Counted from the first letter of the stretch, positions 1 through 11,164 are shown. The stretch is DNA of 37,043 bases from Actinomycetota bacterium (GCA_029978465.1 JAPOJK010000003.1:1-37043), one strand, 5' to 3'. Notes: generated from the letters alone by a model not told the origin. A program made the numbers and translations.

Positions 1-789
1 CTGTTGCATTTAGGAACCACAGCCGATGCCGATGAAATCAAGGACACCGCAAACGCTCAACCTTTGATTGTTGCAACCTCTCTATTAGGTGCACATGCAC
101 TTGGTCTCACAAACTTTGCCGTAACTTCGGGACACTCCGTTGGCGAGTTAGCAGCTGCAGCGCTTTCAGGAGCAATCAGTAGCAGTGATGCTCTTTCCTT
201 AGTGCGCTCACGTGGCGTAGAGATGGCCAAGGCCGCTGCCGCATCACCTGCTGGAATGTCAGCTGTTCTTGGCGGAGATCGTAATGAAGTTTTAGCTGCG
301 ATCGCTGCGTTGAACCTTGTCGCTGCAAATGACAATGGTGCTGGACAGATCGTTGCCGCCGGAGATTTAAGCGCACTTGCTCAACTATCTGAAAATCCAC
401 CAGCCTCTGCGCGAGTTCGTGCACTTGCTGTTGCTGGTGCATTTCACACCTCTTATATGCAACCTGCTGTTGAACCATTGCGCGCACAAGCGGCAAAGAT
501 TGCAACTCACCCAGTTCAGATTAATGTGATTTCAAATAAGGATGGCGAAGTTGTTTCAGATGGCGCTGAAGTCTTATCACGCATCGTTAATCAAATTGCA
601 AACCCTGTGCGTTGGGATCTATGCATGGAGACAATGAAATCACTTGGCGTTACGGGTGTCATTGAGCTTCCACCCGCCGGAACTCTGGTTGGCTTACTCA
701 AGCGCGCTGCAAGTGAGATAGAAACCTTTGCATTAAAGAGTGCAGATGATTTACCGGCGGCGCGAGAGTTTGCAGAGAGGCACTTATGA
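1..789 (+). CDS. fabD: Malonyl-CoA:ACP transacylase (FabD), 5' end truncated by window start
   Basis: Open frame continues from base 1; GHSVGE nucleophile-elbow motif, AFHTSYM motif; first gene of a fabD-fabH-acpP-fabF order. Confidence 0.93.
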   Translation: MLHLGTTADADEIKDTANAQPLIVATSLLGAHALGLTNFAVTSGHSVGELAAAALSGAISSSDALSLVRSRGVEMAKAAAASPAGMSAVLGGDRNEVLAAIAALNLVAANDNGAGQIVAAGDLSALAQLSENPPASARVRALAVAGAFHTSYMQPAVEPLRAQAAKIATHPVQINVISNKDGEVVSDGAEVLSRIVNQIANPVRWDLCMETMKSLGVTGVIELPPAGTLVGLLKRAASEIETFALKSADDLPAAREFAERHL

Positions 790-1805
790 GTATCAAAGTT
801 GCACCAGTAGGTAACAGTCGCATTCTGTCGGTCGGTTCATACCGTCCCAAGCGATTAGTACCCAACTCTGAAATTGTGGATCGCATTGATTCAACTGATG
901 AGTGGATACAGCAGCGCACCGGAATTGAAACTCGTCGCTTTGCCGGAGATGATGAAACTGTTATTTCAATGGCTAAGGCCGCCTGCGAGATAGCGCTCAA
1001 GCGCGCAAAGTTAACAATTGCCGATATCGATACAGTGATTCTTTCTACTATTTCATACCCATTTCAGGCACCCAGTGCTGCCACAGAGTTAATCAATGAG
1101 TTAGGAAATCCAAAGGCTGCAGCATTTGATATCAGCGCAGCATGTGCCGGTTTTTGTTACGGCGTAGGCATGGGTAGCGATTTAGTTCGATCTGGTACAT
1201 CAAAAAATGTATTAGTAATCGGTGTTGAAAAGTTATCTGACTACACCGATCCTGATGACCGAGCGACAGCTTTTATTTTTGCAGATGGTGCAGGCGCGGT
1301 CGTTATTGGCCAAAGCGATCAACCGCGAATTGCTCAAACTATTTGGGGATCAGATGCTGATTCTCGTGATGCCATCACTTTGACGCCATCATTTTTGGAT
1401 TACAAGAAGAATCCCACTAAAGGTGTTGCAGATTTAGGATGGCCAAATATTTCACAGCAAGGTCAAACAGTGTTTCGATGGGCTGTGTACCAAATGAGCA
1501 AAGCTGGAATCAAAGCACTCGAAGCGGCGGGAATTACCGTCGATGAACTTGGTGCTTTCATTCCACATCAAGCAAATATCCGTATTATCGAAACTATGGC
1601 GAAGGAGATGAAAATTCCTGATTCCGTGTTAATCGCCGATGACATTAGAACAAATGGAAATACTTCAGCAGCGTCGATTCCCCTTGCGATGGATCGAATT
1701 TTAGAAGAGCATCCAGAATTGCATGGAAAATTAGCTTTGCTGATTGGTTACGGTGCAGGACTTGTGTACGCCGCTCAAGTAGTAGAGCTACCACCTCGAC
1801 CATAA
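786..1805 (+). CDS. fabH: 3-oxoacyl-ACP synthase III (FabH)
   Basis: 339 aa; DEWIQQRTGIETRR, DISAACAGFCYG (Cys active site), FIPHQANIRI, NTSAASIP motifs; ATGA overlap with fabD stop. Confidence 0.96.
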   Translation: MSIKVAPVGNSRILSVGSYRPKRLVPNSEIVDRIDSTDEWIQQRTGIETRRFAGDDETVISMAKAACEIALKRAKLTIADIDTVILSTISYPFQAPSAATELINELGNPKAAAFDISAACAGFCYGVGMGSDLVRSGTSKNVLVIGVEKLSDYTDPDDRATAFIFADGAGAVVIGQSDQPRIAQTIWGSDADSRDAITLTPSFLDYKKNPTKGVADLGWPNISQQGQTVFRWAVYQMSKAGIKALEAAGITVDELGAFIPHQANIRIIETMAKEMKIPDSVLIADDIRTNGNTSAASIPLAMDRILEEHPELHGKLALLIGYGAGLVYAAQVVELPPRP

Positions 1806-1927
1806 TGTACGCGTGAGCCTTGAGATTTATGCCACTTACGGCGTGCAATACTCGTAAGTAAGCCAGAAGTTGATACACAATAAACACCTTGCACAGCCCG
1901 ATCGAGATAGAAGAGGATGAAATCACC

Positions 1928-2176
1928 ATGGCACTTGCACAAGCAGATGTACTTGCAGGATTAAAGGAAATTGTTGAAGAAGTAGCTGGTATTCCTGCTG
2001 CAACAGTTGAAATGGATAAGAACTTCACAGATGATCTAGATGTTGATTCACTCAGCATGGTTGAGGTTGTTGTCGCTGCTGAAGAGCGCTTCGGAGTAAA
2101 GATTCCTGATGACAGCGTTACAGATCTAGTAACAGTCGGAGATGCAGTTAATTTCATCGTCAACGCATCAAAGTAA
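1928..2176 (+). CDS. acpP: Acyl carrier protein
   Basis: DDLDVDSLSMVEVV phosphopantetheine site; start re-assigned from ORF-track 1889 to ATG 1928 (MALAQADV...), with GAGGAT upstream. Confidence 0.95.
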   Translation: MALAQADVLAGLKEIVEEVAGIPAATVEMDKNFTDDLDVDSLSMVEVVVAAEERFGVKIPDDSVTDLVTVGDAVNFIVNASK

Positions 2177-2188
2177 GTTTCTAAGTAA

Positions 2189-3424
2189 ATGACCCGTCGT
2201 CGCGTTGTAGTCACTGGACTCGGTGCAACCACTCCTTTGGGTGGAGATGTCTCATCTACATGGGCAGGCCTTTTGGCAGGCACAAGTGGAGTGCGTTCTC
2301 TGACTGAGGATTGGGCACAGACAATTCCAGTGACCTTCGCAGCGAGGGTCGCAGTTGAACCAAGCGAGCAGATGGAGCGAGTAGAGCTACGTCGCCTTGA
2401 TCGCTCGGAACAGTTTGGATTAATCGCATCTCGCGAAGCATGGAAAGATGCCGGCTCACCTGAGGTTGATAAAGAACGCCTTGGAGTTGTCGTTGCATCA
2501 GGCATTGGTGGAGTTACAACACTTCTTGAGCAGTATGACATTTTGAACAGCAAGGGCTCTCGTTTAGTAAGTCCTCATACAGTTCCGATGTTGATGCCTA
2601 ATGGCCCTGCAGCAAATATCGGTCTAGAACTTCAGGCGCAAGCAGGAGTTCACACACCGGTGAGCGCATGTGCATCTGGTGCAGAAGCAATTGGTTATGC
2701 ATTCGACATGATTCGCAATAACCGCGCAGATATTGTTGTTAGCGGTGGCGTTGAAGCTGCATGTCACGCACTTCCAATGGCAGCTTTTGCTGCGATGAAG
2801 GCACTTTCTACCCGCAATGATGAGCCAGCACGCGCATCTCGTCCTTATGATCTCGATCGTGATGGATTTGTTTTGGGTGAAGGCGGCGGAATCTTAGTTT
2901 TAGAAGAATATGAGCATGCAAAGGCACGTGGCGCCAAGATTTACTGCGAGATCGCGGGACAAGGTTTGTCATCTGATGGGTATCACATCGCAGCACCAGA
3001 TCCATCTGGAGCTGGAGTTCAGCGCGCTGTTAAGTTTGCGCTACGAGATGCTGAGTTAACTACGGCAGATATCGTGCACTTAAATGCCCATGCAACATCA
3101 ACTCCCGCAGGAGATGTTGCTGAAGCTAACGCTTTGCGCGCTGCCTTGGGCAAGGATGCTGATCACGTCGCCGTATCTGCGACAAAATCAATGACCGGCC
3201 ACCTTTTAGGTGGAGCGGGCGCGATTGAATCTGTATTTATCGTTAAGACCTTGCAGGATCGCATGGCTCCCCCAACAATTAATATTGAAAATCTCGATCC
3301 TGCTGTCACGGTAGATGTTGTACGGGATAAGCCACGCGCACTTCCTGCCGGAGATATCGCAGCGCTTAATGATTCATTTGGTTTTGGTGGACACAACGTT
3401 GTATTGGTCTTTAAGAACATATAA
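2189..3424 (+). CDS. fabF: 3-oxoacyl-ACP synthase II (FabF)
   Basis: 411 aa; VVVTGLGATTPLG start, VSACASGAEAIG (Cys), NAHATSTPAGD, ATKSMTGHLLGGAGA, NDSFGFGGHN motifs. Confidence 0.96.
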   Translation: MTRRRVVVTGLGATTPLGGDVSSTWAGLLAGTSGVRSLTEDWAQTIPVTFAARVAVEPSEQMERVELRRLDRSEQFGLIASREAWKDAGSPEVDKERLGVVVASGIGGVTTLLEQYDILNSKGSRLVSPHTVPMLMPNGPAANIGLELQAQAGVHTPVSACASGAEAIGYAFDMIRNNRADIVVSGGVEAACHALPMAAFAAMKALSTRNDEPARASRPYDLDRDGFVLGEGGGILVLEEYEHAKARGAKIYCEIAGQGLSSDGYHIAAPDPSGAGVQRAVKFALRDAELTTADIVHLNAHATSTPAGDVAEANALRAALGKDADHVAVSATKSMTGHLLGGAGAIESVFIVKTLQDRMAPPTINIENLDPAVTVDVVRDKPRALPAGDIAALNDSFGFGGHNVVLVFKNI

Positions 3425-4816
3425 ATGTCTCCCACCTCGCATGACCCACGCGATCCAATTGCACGAATTGAACGCCTGGTTGATGATGGAAAGTTTGAGT
3501 TCTTAGTCCCTCGTACTGAATGCGGAATGCTTGCTGTGACCGGCAGCGTTAAGAGTTGCAAGGTTGTCATCTTTGCATCTGATGCAACGATCAAAAGCGG
3601 TGCACTAGGCATCGATGGCTCAAAGGTAATTGTCACCGCATACAAGGCAGCAATGGGTGCGCAGCTTCCGATTATTGGAATCTGGCACTCAGGTGGTGCC
3701 CGTTTATCTGATGGTGTTGCATCCCTAGATGCCTTTGGTGAAGTTTTTCAATCAATGATTTCAGCAAGCGGTCGTATTCCGCAGTTGTCATTGGTGTTAG
3801 GCCCAACAGCAGGTGGTGGTGCATATGGACCTGCATTAACCGATGTTGTTGTACTTGCACCTGAAGGTCGAATATTTGTAACTGGACCTGATGTTGTAAA
3901 GAGCGTTACTGGTGAAGATATTGATATGGCATTACTTGGCGGGCCTGAGGCGCATAAGAAAAATAGCGGTCTGGCACATGTAATCGCCGCAAGTGAGGAA
4001 GAGGCTTTCGAGGATATTCGAGATCTCACCGCGCTTTTTGCTAACCAAGGCTTCATGAATCCAGATGTTGATGATGTAGATCTTGCGCAGTTTGTTCCAC
4101 CATCAAAGGTGCGCACATACGAGGTGCATCCCCTTGTTGATGCAATTTTAGATAAGGATGCAGAACACATTGAACTTCTTTCAATGTGGGCTCCTAATAT
4201 GACCACGATCGTTGGTCGCTTAGGTGGTGCAACCGTTGGAGTGCTTGCAAACAACCCAGCGCATTTAGCTGGTGTTCTCGATGCAGCAGCTGGAGAAAAA
4301 GCTGCTCGCTTTGTTCGCACCTGTGATGCCTTTGGAATTCCGCTCATTGTTATTGCAGATGTGCAGGGCTTCTTGCCAGGTGCAGGACAAGAATGGGAAG
4401 GTGCTGTTCGCCGCGGTGCAAAGTTGTTGCACGCCTTTGGCGAAGCAGTTGTCCCACGAGTAACACTGATTACACGTCGTGCCTATGGCGGTGCCTACGT
4501 TGCGATGAACTCGAAATCATTAGGTGCCACACGAGTCTTTGCTTGGCCTGATGCTGAAGTTTCAGTAATGGGCGCAGTTGCTGCGGTAAGAGTGCTACAC
4601 CGTCGAATTTTGGCTGATATTCCTGTTGAGCAACGTGAAGCTATGGAGCTTGAATTAGCGGCAGAGCATGAAAAGGTTTCGGGTGGAGTTGCAAAGGCAA
4701 TTGAAATCGGTGCGGTCGATGAAATGATTACACCTGCACAAACACGAAGTGCGCTAGCAAAGTCGATTGCTAACGCACCTCATCGCCGTGGATCACACGG
4801 CAACATCCCTCTTTAG
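3425..4816 (+). CDS. accD: Acyl-CoA/acetyl-CoA carboxylase carboxyltransferase (beta-type) subunit
   Basis: 463 aa carboxyltransferase; GGARLSDGV, GPTAGGGAYGPALTD, FLPGAGQEWEGAVRRGAKLLHA, RRAYGGAYVAM motifs; starts directly after the fabF stop. Confidence 0.9.
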   Translation: MSPTSHDPRDPIARIERLVDDGKFEFLVPRTECGMLAVTGSVKSCKVVIFASDATIKSGALGIDGSKVIVTAYKAAMGAQLPIIGIWHSGGARLSDGVASLDAFGEVFQSMISASGRIPQLSLVLGPTAGGGAYGPALTDVVVLAPEGRIFVTGPDVVKSVTGEDIDMALLGGPEAHKKNSGLAHVIAASEEEAFEDIRDLTALFANQGFMNPDVDDVDLAQFVPPSKVRTYEVHPLVDAILDKDAEHIELLSMWAPNMTTIVGRLGGATVGVLANNPAHLAGVLDAAAGEKAARFVRTCDAFGIPLIVIADVQGFLPGAGQEWEGAVRRGAKLLHAFGEAVVPRVTLITRRAYGGAYVAMNSKSLGATRVFAWPDAEVSVMGAVAAVRVLHRRILADIPVEQREAMELELAAEHEKVSGGVAKAIEIGAVDEMITPAQTRSALAKSIANAPHRRGSHGNIPL

Positions 4817-5571
4817 CTTTTGAAAGTTACCGAAACGGTAGCTGTTACTGTCTTTTCAATAGTTGATGTGTCATAGGCACCGTAATCAGCTGTCATTGTT
4901 GAATCAGGTGTCGTGATCTGAATTGGGCCAGCCTTTACATTGACAAGTGATCCAATATTTCCGCCAACAGCCTTTGTAAGTGCTTCTGCGCGAACCTTTG
5001 CATCCTTCATCGCCTCTGCCATTAACTGCGGGCGAAGCTCTGGAAGGTTTGAGATGTAGTACTGAGGTCCGTAGTTGTTGGCATTAATTCCTGTTGCAAG
5101 CAATGTACCGATTCCTTGGCTCAGCTTTGATACAAGCTGCACATCCTTTGAACGAACAGTTACTTCACGAGTTGCTCGGTAGGAAAGAATTCTTCCTGTT
5201 GCATTGCCGTTGATGTACTCCTCATTTGCAAAGGTTGCCACCGCACCAAGTGTTAATCCCTCTGCAGCAATTCCACCTTCAGTTAAGTACTGAGATAGCG
5301 CTGCAACATCTGCATCTACCTTTTTAACAGCGGTTGCAACTGTTGGCGATGAAAGACTGACGTTGAGAACCCAGACCGCGTTATCTGCTGTCGCTGTAGT
5401 TTTTGCAGAACCGGTTACAGTGATTCCATCGCTGCTTCGCGAAGCAAATCCTGAACCGACCTTCATCAATCCGCCACCAATAGCTAGTGACATGATGACA
5501 GCTGCAATAATAATTGTTACAGCTTTGCGACGTTCTACGGTGATAATTGGGCTTTCATTAAGTTGAGTCAT
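4813..5571 (-). CDS. SIMPL-domain (DUF541) periplasmic/secreted protein
   Basis: 252 aa with N-terminal TM helix, ITVTGSAKTTATADNAVWVLNVS and AEAMKDAKVRAEALTKAVG pattern typical of the SIMPL family. Confidence 0.85.
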   Translation of the reverse strand: MTQLNESPIITVERRKAVTIIIAAVIMSLAIGGGLMKVGSGFASRSSDGITVTGSAKTTATADNAVWVLNVSLSSPTVATAVKKVDADVAALSQYLTEGGIAAEGLTLGAVATFANEEYINGNATGRILSYRATREVTVRSKDVQLVSKLSQGIGTLLATGINANNYGPQYYISNLPELRPQLMAEAMKDAKVRAEALTKAVGGNIGSLVNVKAGPIQITTPDSTMTADYGAYDTSTIEKTVTATVSVTFKS

Positions 5572-5587
5572 ATTTATATCTTACTCA

Positions 5588-6097
5588 CTAAATCGCGCGC
5601 AGCTGTGCAATTTCTTGAAGGTCAACACTCCTGAAGCGATCGAGCTCTAACTCCCATGGGTTTCCCAGAAGTGAAGAAATTGCTTCGCGAATACTTTCTT
5701 CATCAAAGGCGTTTTTTAATACCGCGCTCAGTTGATTTTCAGTAAGAATGACCGCACCTGTCTGATCAACGATTGCGCGATGTATCCCTAACTCTGGAGT
5801 GCATCTAAATAATTCGCCACCATTGTCGCTGTTTTCAATAACCTCAAAGTTTAGGTAGTGCCAACTACGAAGTGAGCTTGCAAGTTCGGCAGCCGCTCCT
5901 GCACGATCACGAAACTCAATTTGTGTGCGATAAGAGCCAGGAATTAAAGGTTGTGGACTCCACGAAGGTTTTACCCAAGTTCCAAGAACAGCTTGAACCG
6001 CCCAATCAATATGGTGGCGCAAAGCAGATGGCGTTGAGTGAATAGTTAAGAAGCCCCGAACCTGCTGACGGTTTGAAGGCGTGGTTAAACGTTCCAT
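5588..6097 (-). CDS. DUF3145-family protein
   Basis: MERLTTPSNRQQVRGFLTIHSTPSALRHHIDWA..., resembles actinobacterial DUF3145 proteins; start moved to 6097 (AAGGAGAA upstream) from ORF-track 6154. Confidence 0.75.
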   Translation of the reverse strand: MERLTTPSNRQQVRGFLTIHSTPSALRHHIDWAVQAVLGTWVKPSWSPQPLIPGSYRTQIEFRDRAGAAAELASSLRSWHYLNFEVIENSDNGGELFRCTPELGIHRAIVDQTGAVILTENQLSAVLKNAFDEESIREAISSLLGNPWELELDRFRSVDLQEIAQLRAI

Positions 6098-6284
6098 GGT
6101 TCTCCTTGCAAGGTTGCCCAAATGCGACCTTCCCCAGCAGCATTTTCGGCTCAAACTTGCTAAGCGAACACCTCAATTAGACACCAATGAGCCTGAAACT
6201 GTCTACTCCCCCTTTAGGCATACGGAGCGGTAGGCGGTACAGTTGGGCTCAGTCGGACGCTTAATCAGTACCCGTTTCATGTTT

Positions 6285-6290
6285 TGCATA
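6285..6290 (+). promoter_or_regulatory. Candidate -10 element (CATAAT) for the cold-shock gene
   Basis: TTTTGCATAATCGG about 80 nt upstream of ATG 6370; the implied 5' UTR contains the perfect hairpin CCGAG-gattt-CTCGG (6325-6339). Confidence 0.4.
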
Positions 6291-6369
6291 ATCGGTATCG
6301 CTGGAGCAAGAGGAAGACCGTGAACCGAGGATTTCTCGGATCACCCACATATCGAAGGAAAATAAATAC

Positions 6370-6573
6370 ATGGCAACAGGCACAGTTAAGTGGTTCAACT
6401 CTGAAAAGGGTTTCGGTTTCATTGCAGTTGATGGTGGCGGACAAGATGTATTCGTTCACTACTCAGCTATTCAAGGAAACGGTTACAAGTCCCTTGAAGA
6501 GGGTCAGGCAGTTTCATTTGAGGTCGTACAGGGTCCAAAGGGTCCTCAGGCTGATGCAGTAAACCCTGCCTAA
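6370..6573 (+). CDS. cspA: Cold-shock domain protein
   Basis: 67 aa [35 protein letters not shown]..., canonical RNP1/RNP2; GAAGGAAAA upstream. Confidence 0.97.
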   Translation: MATGTVKWFNSEKGFGFIAVDGGGQDVFVHYSAIQGNGYKSLEEGQAVSFEVVQGPKGPQADAVNPA

Positions 6574-6588
6574 TCAACACTAACTATT

Positions 6589-6622
6589 AAAAAACCCCGC
6601 CGGGTAACTGGCGGGGTTTTTT
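6589..6622. terminator. Bidirectional intrinsic terminator between csp (+) and M23 peptidase (-)
   Basis: AAAAAACCCCGCC-gggtaact-GGCGGGGTTTTTT, perfect 13-bp arms with T-tracts on both strands. Confidence 0.93.
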
Positions 6623-6625
6623 TAT

Positions 6626-7216
6626 TTACTTCTTTGGTTCTGGTGGAAGCTCTCCCACCTTTAATTTGCGAGCATTAACTTCTTTAACTGGAGATAAATC
6701 CTTTCCAGCTTTCCATGCATCTAGATACTTCCACGGCAATACTTCACCGCGACGAACCCACCAAATATTTGCAGCTGTTGGCCAGGAAATTCCAAAGTGA
6801 AGATGCGGTGCGGTGCCACGAGCACTTCCGGTTGAACCGACTGCACCTAACAGGCGACCTGCCTTTACAGATACTCCTGGTTGAATGCTTGCTGGAATTG
6901 AACGCAGATGTGAACCGTAATAGCGAACTCCATCAACGCCGATAATCGATACATACAAACCACCGCGATCGATACCTAGATTTGTCTTACCCTTCCAAAG
7001 ATCTGTTCGATTAACCTCATCTACAACACCATCTATTGGCGCAACAAACTTGCACCCTGCTTTTGTCAAAATATCTGTCGCAGCATAATCATGGTGTGCG
7101 CGTGCATAGTTGGCTTCGCAATCTGCAATTGGAAATAAATAGACCGGAGCGGCCTGTGCTGGAGTCAATGTCGTTGCCACAATAAAGGCAGCAATCACAC
7201 TTGTTTTTAACTTCAT
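6626..7216 (-). CDS. Secreted M23-family metallopeptidase
   Basis: Signal peptide; HHDYAATD and APHLHFG motifs of LytM/M23 enzymes. Confidence 0.87.
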   Translation of the reverse strand: MKLKTSVIAAFIVATTLTPAQAAPVYLFPIADCEANYARAHHDYAATDILTKAGCKFVAPIDGVVDEVNRTDLWKGKTNLGIDRGGLYVSIIGVDGVRYYGSHLRSIPASIQPGVSVKAGRLLGAVGSTGSARGTAPHLHFGISWPTAANIWWVRRGEVLPWKYLDAWKAGKDLSPVKEVNARKLKVGELPPEPKK

Positions 7217-7220
7217 GTGC

Positions 7221-8168
7221 TCAGGCTAGTGCTGCACGATCCAATTTAGCGGTAACTACCATGTGAGGCACAGTGAGCGCCCACACAACTACTAACGCCA
7301 TCCAGAAAAACTCATCGGAAAAACTCTGTCCACTTAACGCTAAGGCTGCTGCAACTACAAAGGTTCCAACCAGAGCAGGTAATCCTGGAATAACGGCGCT
7401 GGAAAAGGCTTTTCCATTCAAGCCTAGATTCAAACTCTCAAGACATTTTGGCAGTGAAAGGGTCAAGCGAGCTGTGTGCCGCATTGCATGCCAACATCCA
7501 AAGTAGACCGCAAAAGCAATTAGTGGAGGTGCAAGATGGGCCAACAGTAGAAGCAAAGATAGATCCACGCCTTCTCGTTTTCTCTTTCCCACAAACATCA
7601 CAGCAATGGAAAGTACGGCAAAGGCAGAGACAAGAATCAAGATTTCAGAATCAAACCCCTGGTGCCAATTGATCAAGGCAGGGTTCACAGATGCCAGCGC
7701 TTCGGTGCTTGCAGAGTTCACTAAAGGTATAAACACAGGAGTAAATCCCGCCGATGGAATATAGAACCAGCGATTTAATTTTCTCTCAGGATGGGTGCGC
7801 TTATCTATCTCGCTAATAAAGGCGGCATCACCAATTCCAAAGTGGATTGCGCTCATAAACAACACAAGAATAAATCCAATAGTGTTGAACTTCAGAATTC
7901 CGACAACAGCTATAACTGCGACGGCAACATAAATAACAATAAAGATCGCCATCTTTGTTGGCTGCGATTTTGGAAGAGTTACTAAGTGATCTAAAGCCCC
8001 ATGTGGGATACCTATTGCTAAAGCAATAACTGCGACAACAACCTGCCACCCCATAGAGCTTGTTTGAAGTAACCCAGAGAAAATTAAGGAAAGCAGGATT
8101 CCGATCGCTGCAGCCACCGATGAAAAGAGCCGTACCTGTTTAAAGAGCGCAACCACGTTTTCCTGCAT
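7221..8168 (-). CDS. blh: Brp/Blh-family beta-carotene 15,15'-dioxygenase (retinal-forming)
   Basis: Polytopic 315 aa protein with conserved His motifs GIPHGALDH, SAIHFGIGD, CWHAMRH, PHMVV characteristic of Brp/Blh. Confidence 0.9.
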   Translation of the reverse strand: MQENVVALFKQVRLFSSVAAAIGILLSLIFSGLLQTSSMGWQVVVAVIALAIGIPHGALDHLVTLPKSQPTKMAIFIVIYVAVAVIAVVGILKFNTIGFILVLFMSAIHFGIGDAAFISEIDKRTHPERKLNRWFYIPSAGFTPVFIPLVNSASTEALASVNPALINWHQGFDSEILILVSAFAVLSIAVMFVGKRKREGVDLSLLLLLAHLAPPLIAFAVYFGCWHAMRHTARLTLSLPKCLESLNLGLNGKAFSSAVIPGLPALVGTFVVAAALALSGQSFSDEFFWMALVVVWALTVPHMVVTAKLDRAALA

Positions 8169-8180
8169 GTCTGCCCCCTT

Positions 8181-8198
8181 TTTGATAACCCTATCAAA
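8181..8198. promoter_or_regulatory. Inverted repeat in blh/crtYc divergent intergenic region (candidate operator)
   Basis: TTTGATA-ACCC-TATCAAA, perfect 7-bp arms, 4-nt centre, 13 bp from the blh ATG; contains a TAGGGT -10-like element for blh on the minus strand. Confidence 0.55.
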
Positions 8199-8220
8199 GG
8201 TGGATGTGAGAAGATCTGAC

Positions 8221-8568
8221 GTGGAAAAATTCGGTTATATGGCGATGCTCGCCTTCACCGTTTGTGGCTCTTTTTGGTTAGAGATCGTTTTGAAGACCAG
8301 CGTCCTTCGTCGTTGGAAGCGCGCACTCTTGAGCATTCTTCCGATCAGCACTCTCTTCTTAATTTGGGATGCCTATGCAATCGCCCAAGGTCATTGGTTC
8401 TTTAATCGCGATCGCATGCTCGGTATTTATGGACCTTTTGATATTCCACTCGAAGAGTTTCTCTTTTTCATCATTGTGCCAATGGCAGCGATCTTGACCA
8501 TTGAAGGAGTTACAACAGTTAAACCTCATCTGCGCGAAAAAGAGTTCGGAAAGGATGAGGAGAAATGA
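8221..8568 (+). CDS. crtYc: Lycopene cyclase domain subunit (CrtYc-like)
   Basis: FWLEIVLKTSVLRRWKR...WDAYAIAQGHWFF...IPLEEFLFFIIVP motif; GTG 8221 preferred (GAGAAG upstream) over ORF-track ATG 8167, which overlaps the blh start codon. Confidence 0.82.
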   Translation: MEKFGYMAMLAFTVCGSFWLEIVLKTSVLRRWKRALLSILPISTLFLIWDAYAIAQGHWFFNRDRMLGIYGPFDIPLEEFLFFIIVPMAAILTIEGVTTVKPHLREKEFGKDEEK

Positions 8569-8897
8569 GTTATAGCGATATCGCGGTAGCGGCGGTATTT
8601 GTCGCTGTTGTTGTTGATCTCTTTCTTTTCAAGAACTCTTTGCTTACGCGCCTAGCCTTTTGGCTTTCCTACATGATCATTCTTCCCTTCCAGTTATTAA
8701 CCAACTGGTGGCTTACTCATCTACGCGGTGATGGAAAAGCGATTGTTATGTATAACCCAGATTCAATTACTGGATACCGAATTGCAGCAGCGCCTATAGA
8801 GGATCTGCTCTTTGGTTTTGCGCTTGTTCTCTCCGTTATGGGGCTGTGGGAGTTCTGGGGTCGCAGAGGATTCCAACGCGAGAAAAAATCAAGGTAA
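8565..8897 (+). CDS. crtYd: Lycopene cyclase domain subunit (CrtYd-like)
   Basis: 110 aa; LPFQLLTNWWLT and PIEDLLFGFALV motif; ATGA overlap with the upstream crtYc-like gene. Confidence 0.82.
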   Translation: MSYSDIAVAAVFVAVVVDLFLFKNSLLTRLAFWLSYMIILPFQLLTNWWLTHLRGDGKAIVMYNPDSITGYRIAAAPIEDLLFGFALVLSVMGLWEFWGRRGFQREKKSR

Positions 8898-8912
8898 AGT
8901 TCACACTCGTTA

Positions 8913-8986
8913 GGGGCGGTAGCTCAGTTGGTTAGAGCCCGGAACTCATAATTCCGTCGTCGTCGGTTCGAGCCCGACCCGCCCCA
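8913..8986 (+). tRNA. tRNA-Met (anticodon CAT; elongator-type, tRNA-Ile2 not excluded)
   Basis: 74-nt cloverleaf: acceptor GGGGCGG/CCGCCCC, anticodon arm CGGAA-CTCATAA-TTCCG, T arm GTCGG-TTCGAGC-CCGAC; paired 1-72 argues against initiator. Confidence 0.95.
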
Positions 8987-9001
8987 CTTCATTTAAGAAA
9001 A

Positions 9002-11164
<2,163 letters not shown>

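Noticed and set aside
1645-2553. 302-aa minus-strand ORF
   Set aside because: Antisense across fabH 3' end, acpP and fabF; Ser/Thr/Arg-rich shadow translation with no family pattern, while the plus-strand genes are unmistakable.
3748-4347. 199-aa minus-strand ORF
   Set aside because: Fully antisense to accD; composition typical of a shadow frame.
6277-6562. 92-aa (+) and 60-aa (-) ORFs overlapping csp
   Set aside because: Out-of-frame or antisense to the canonical cold-shock gene and its leader.
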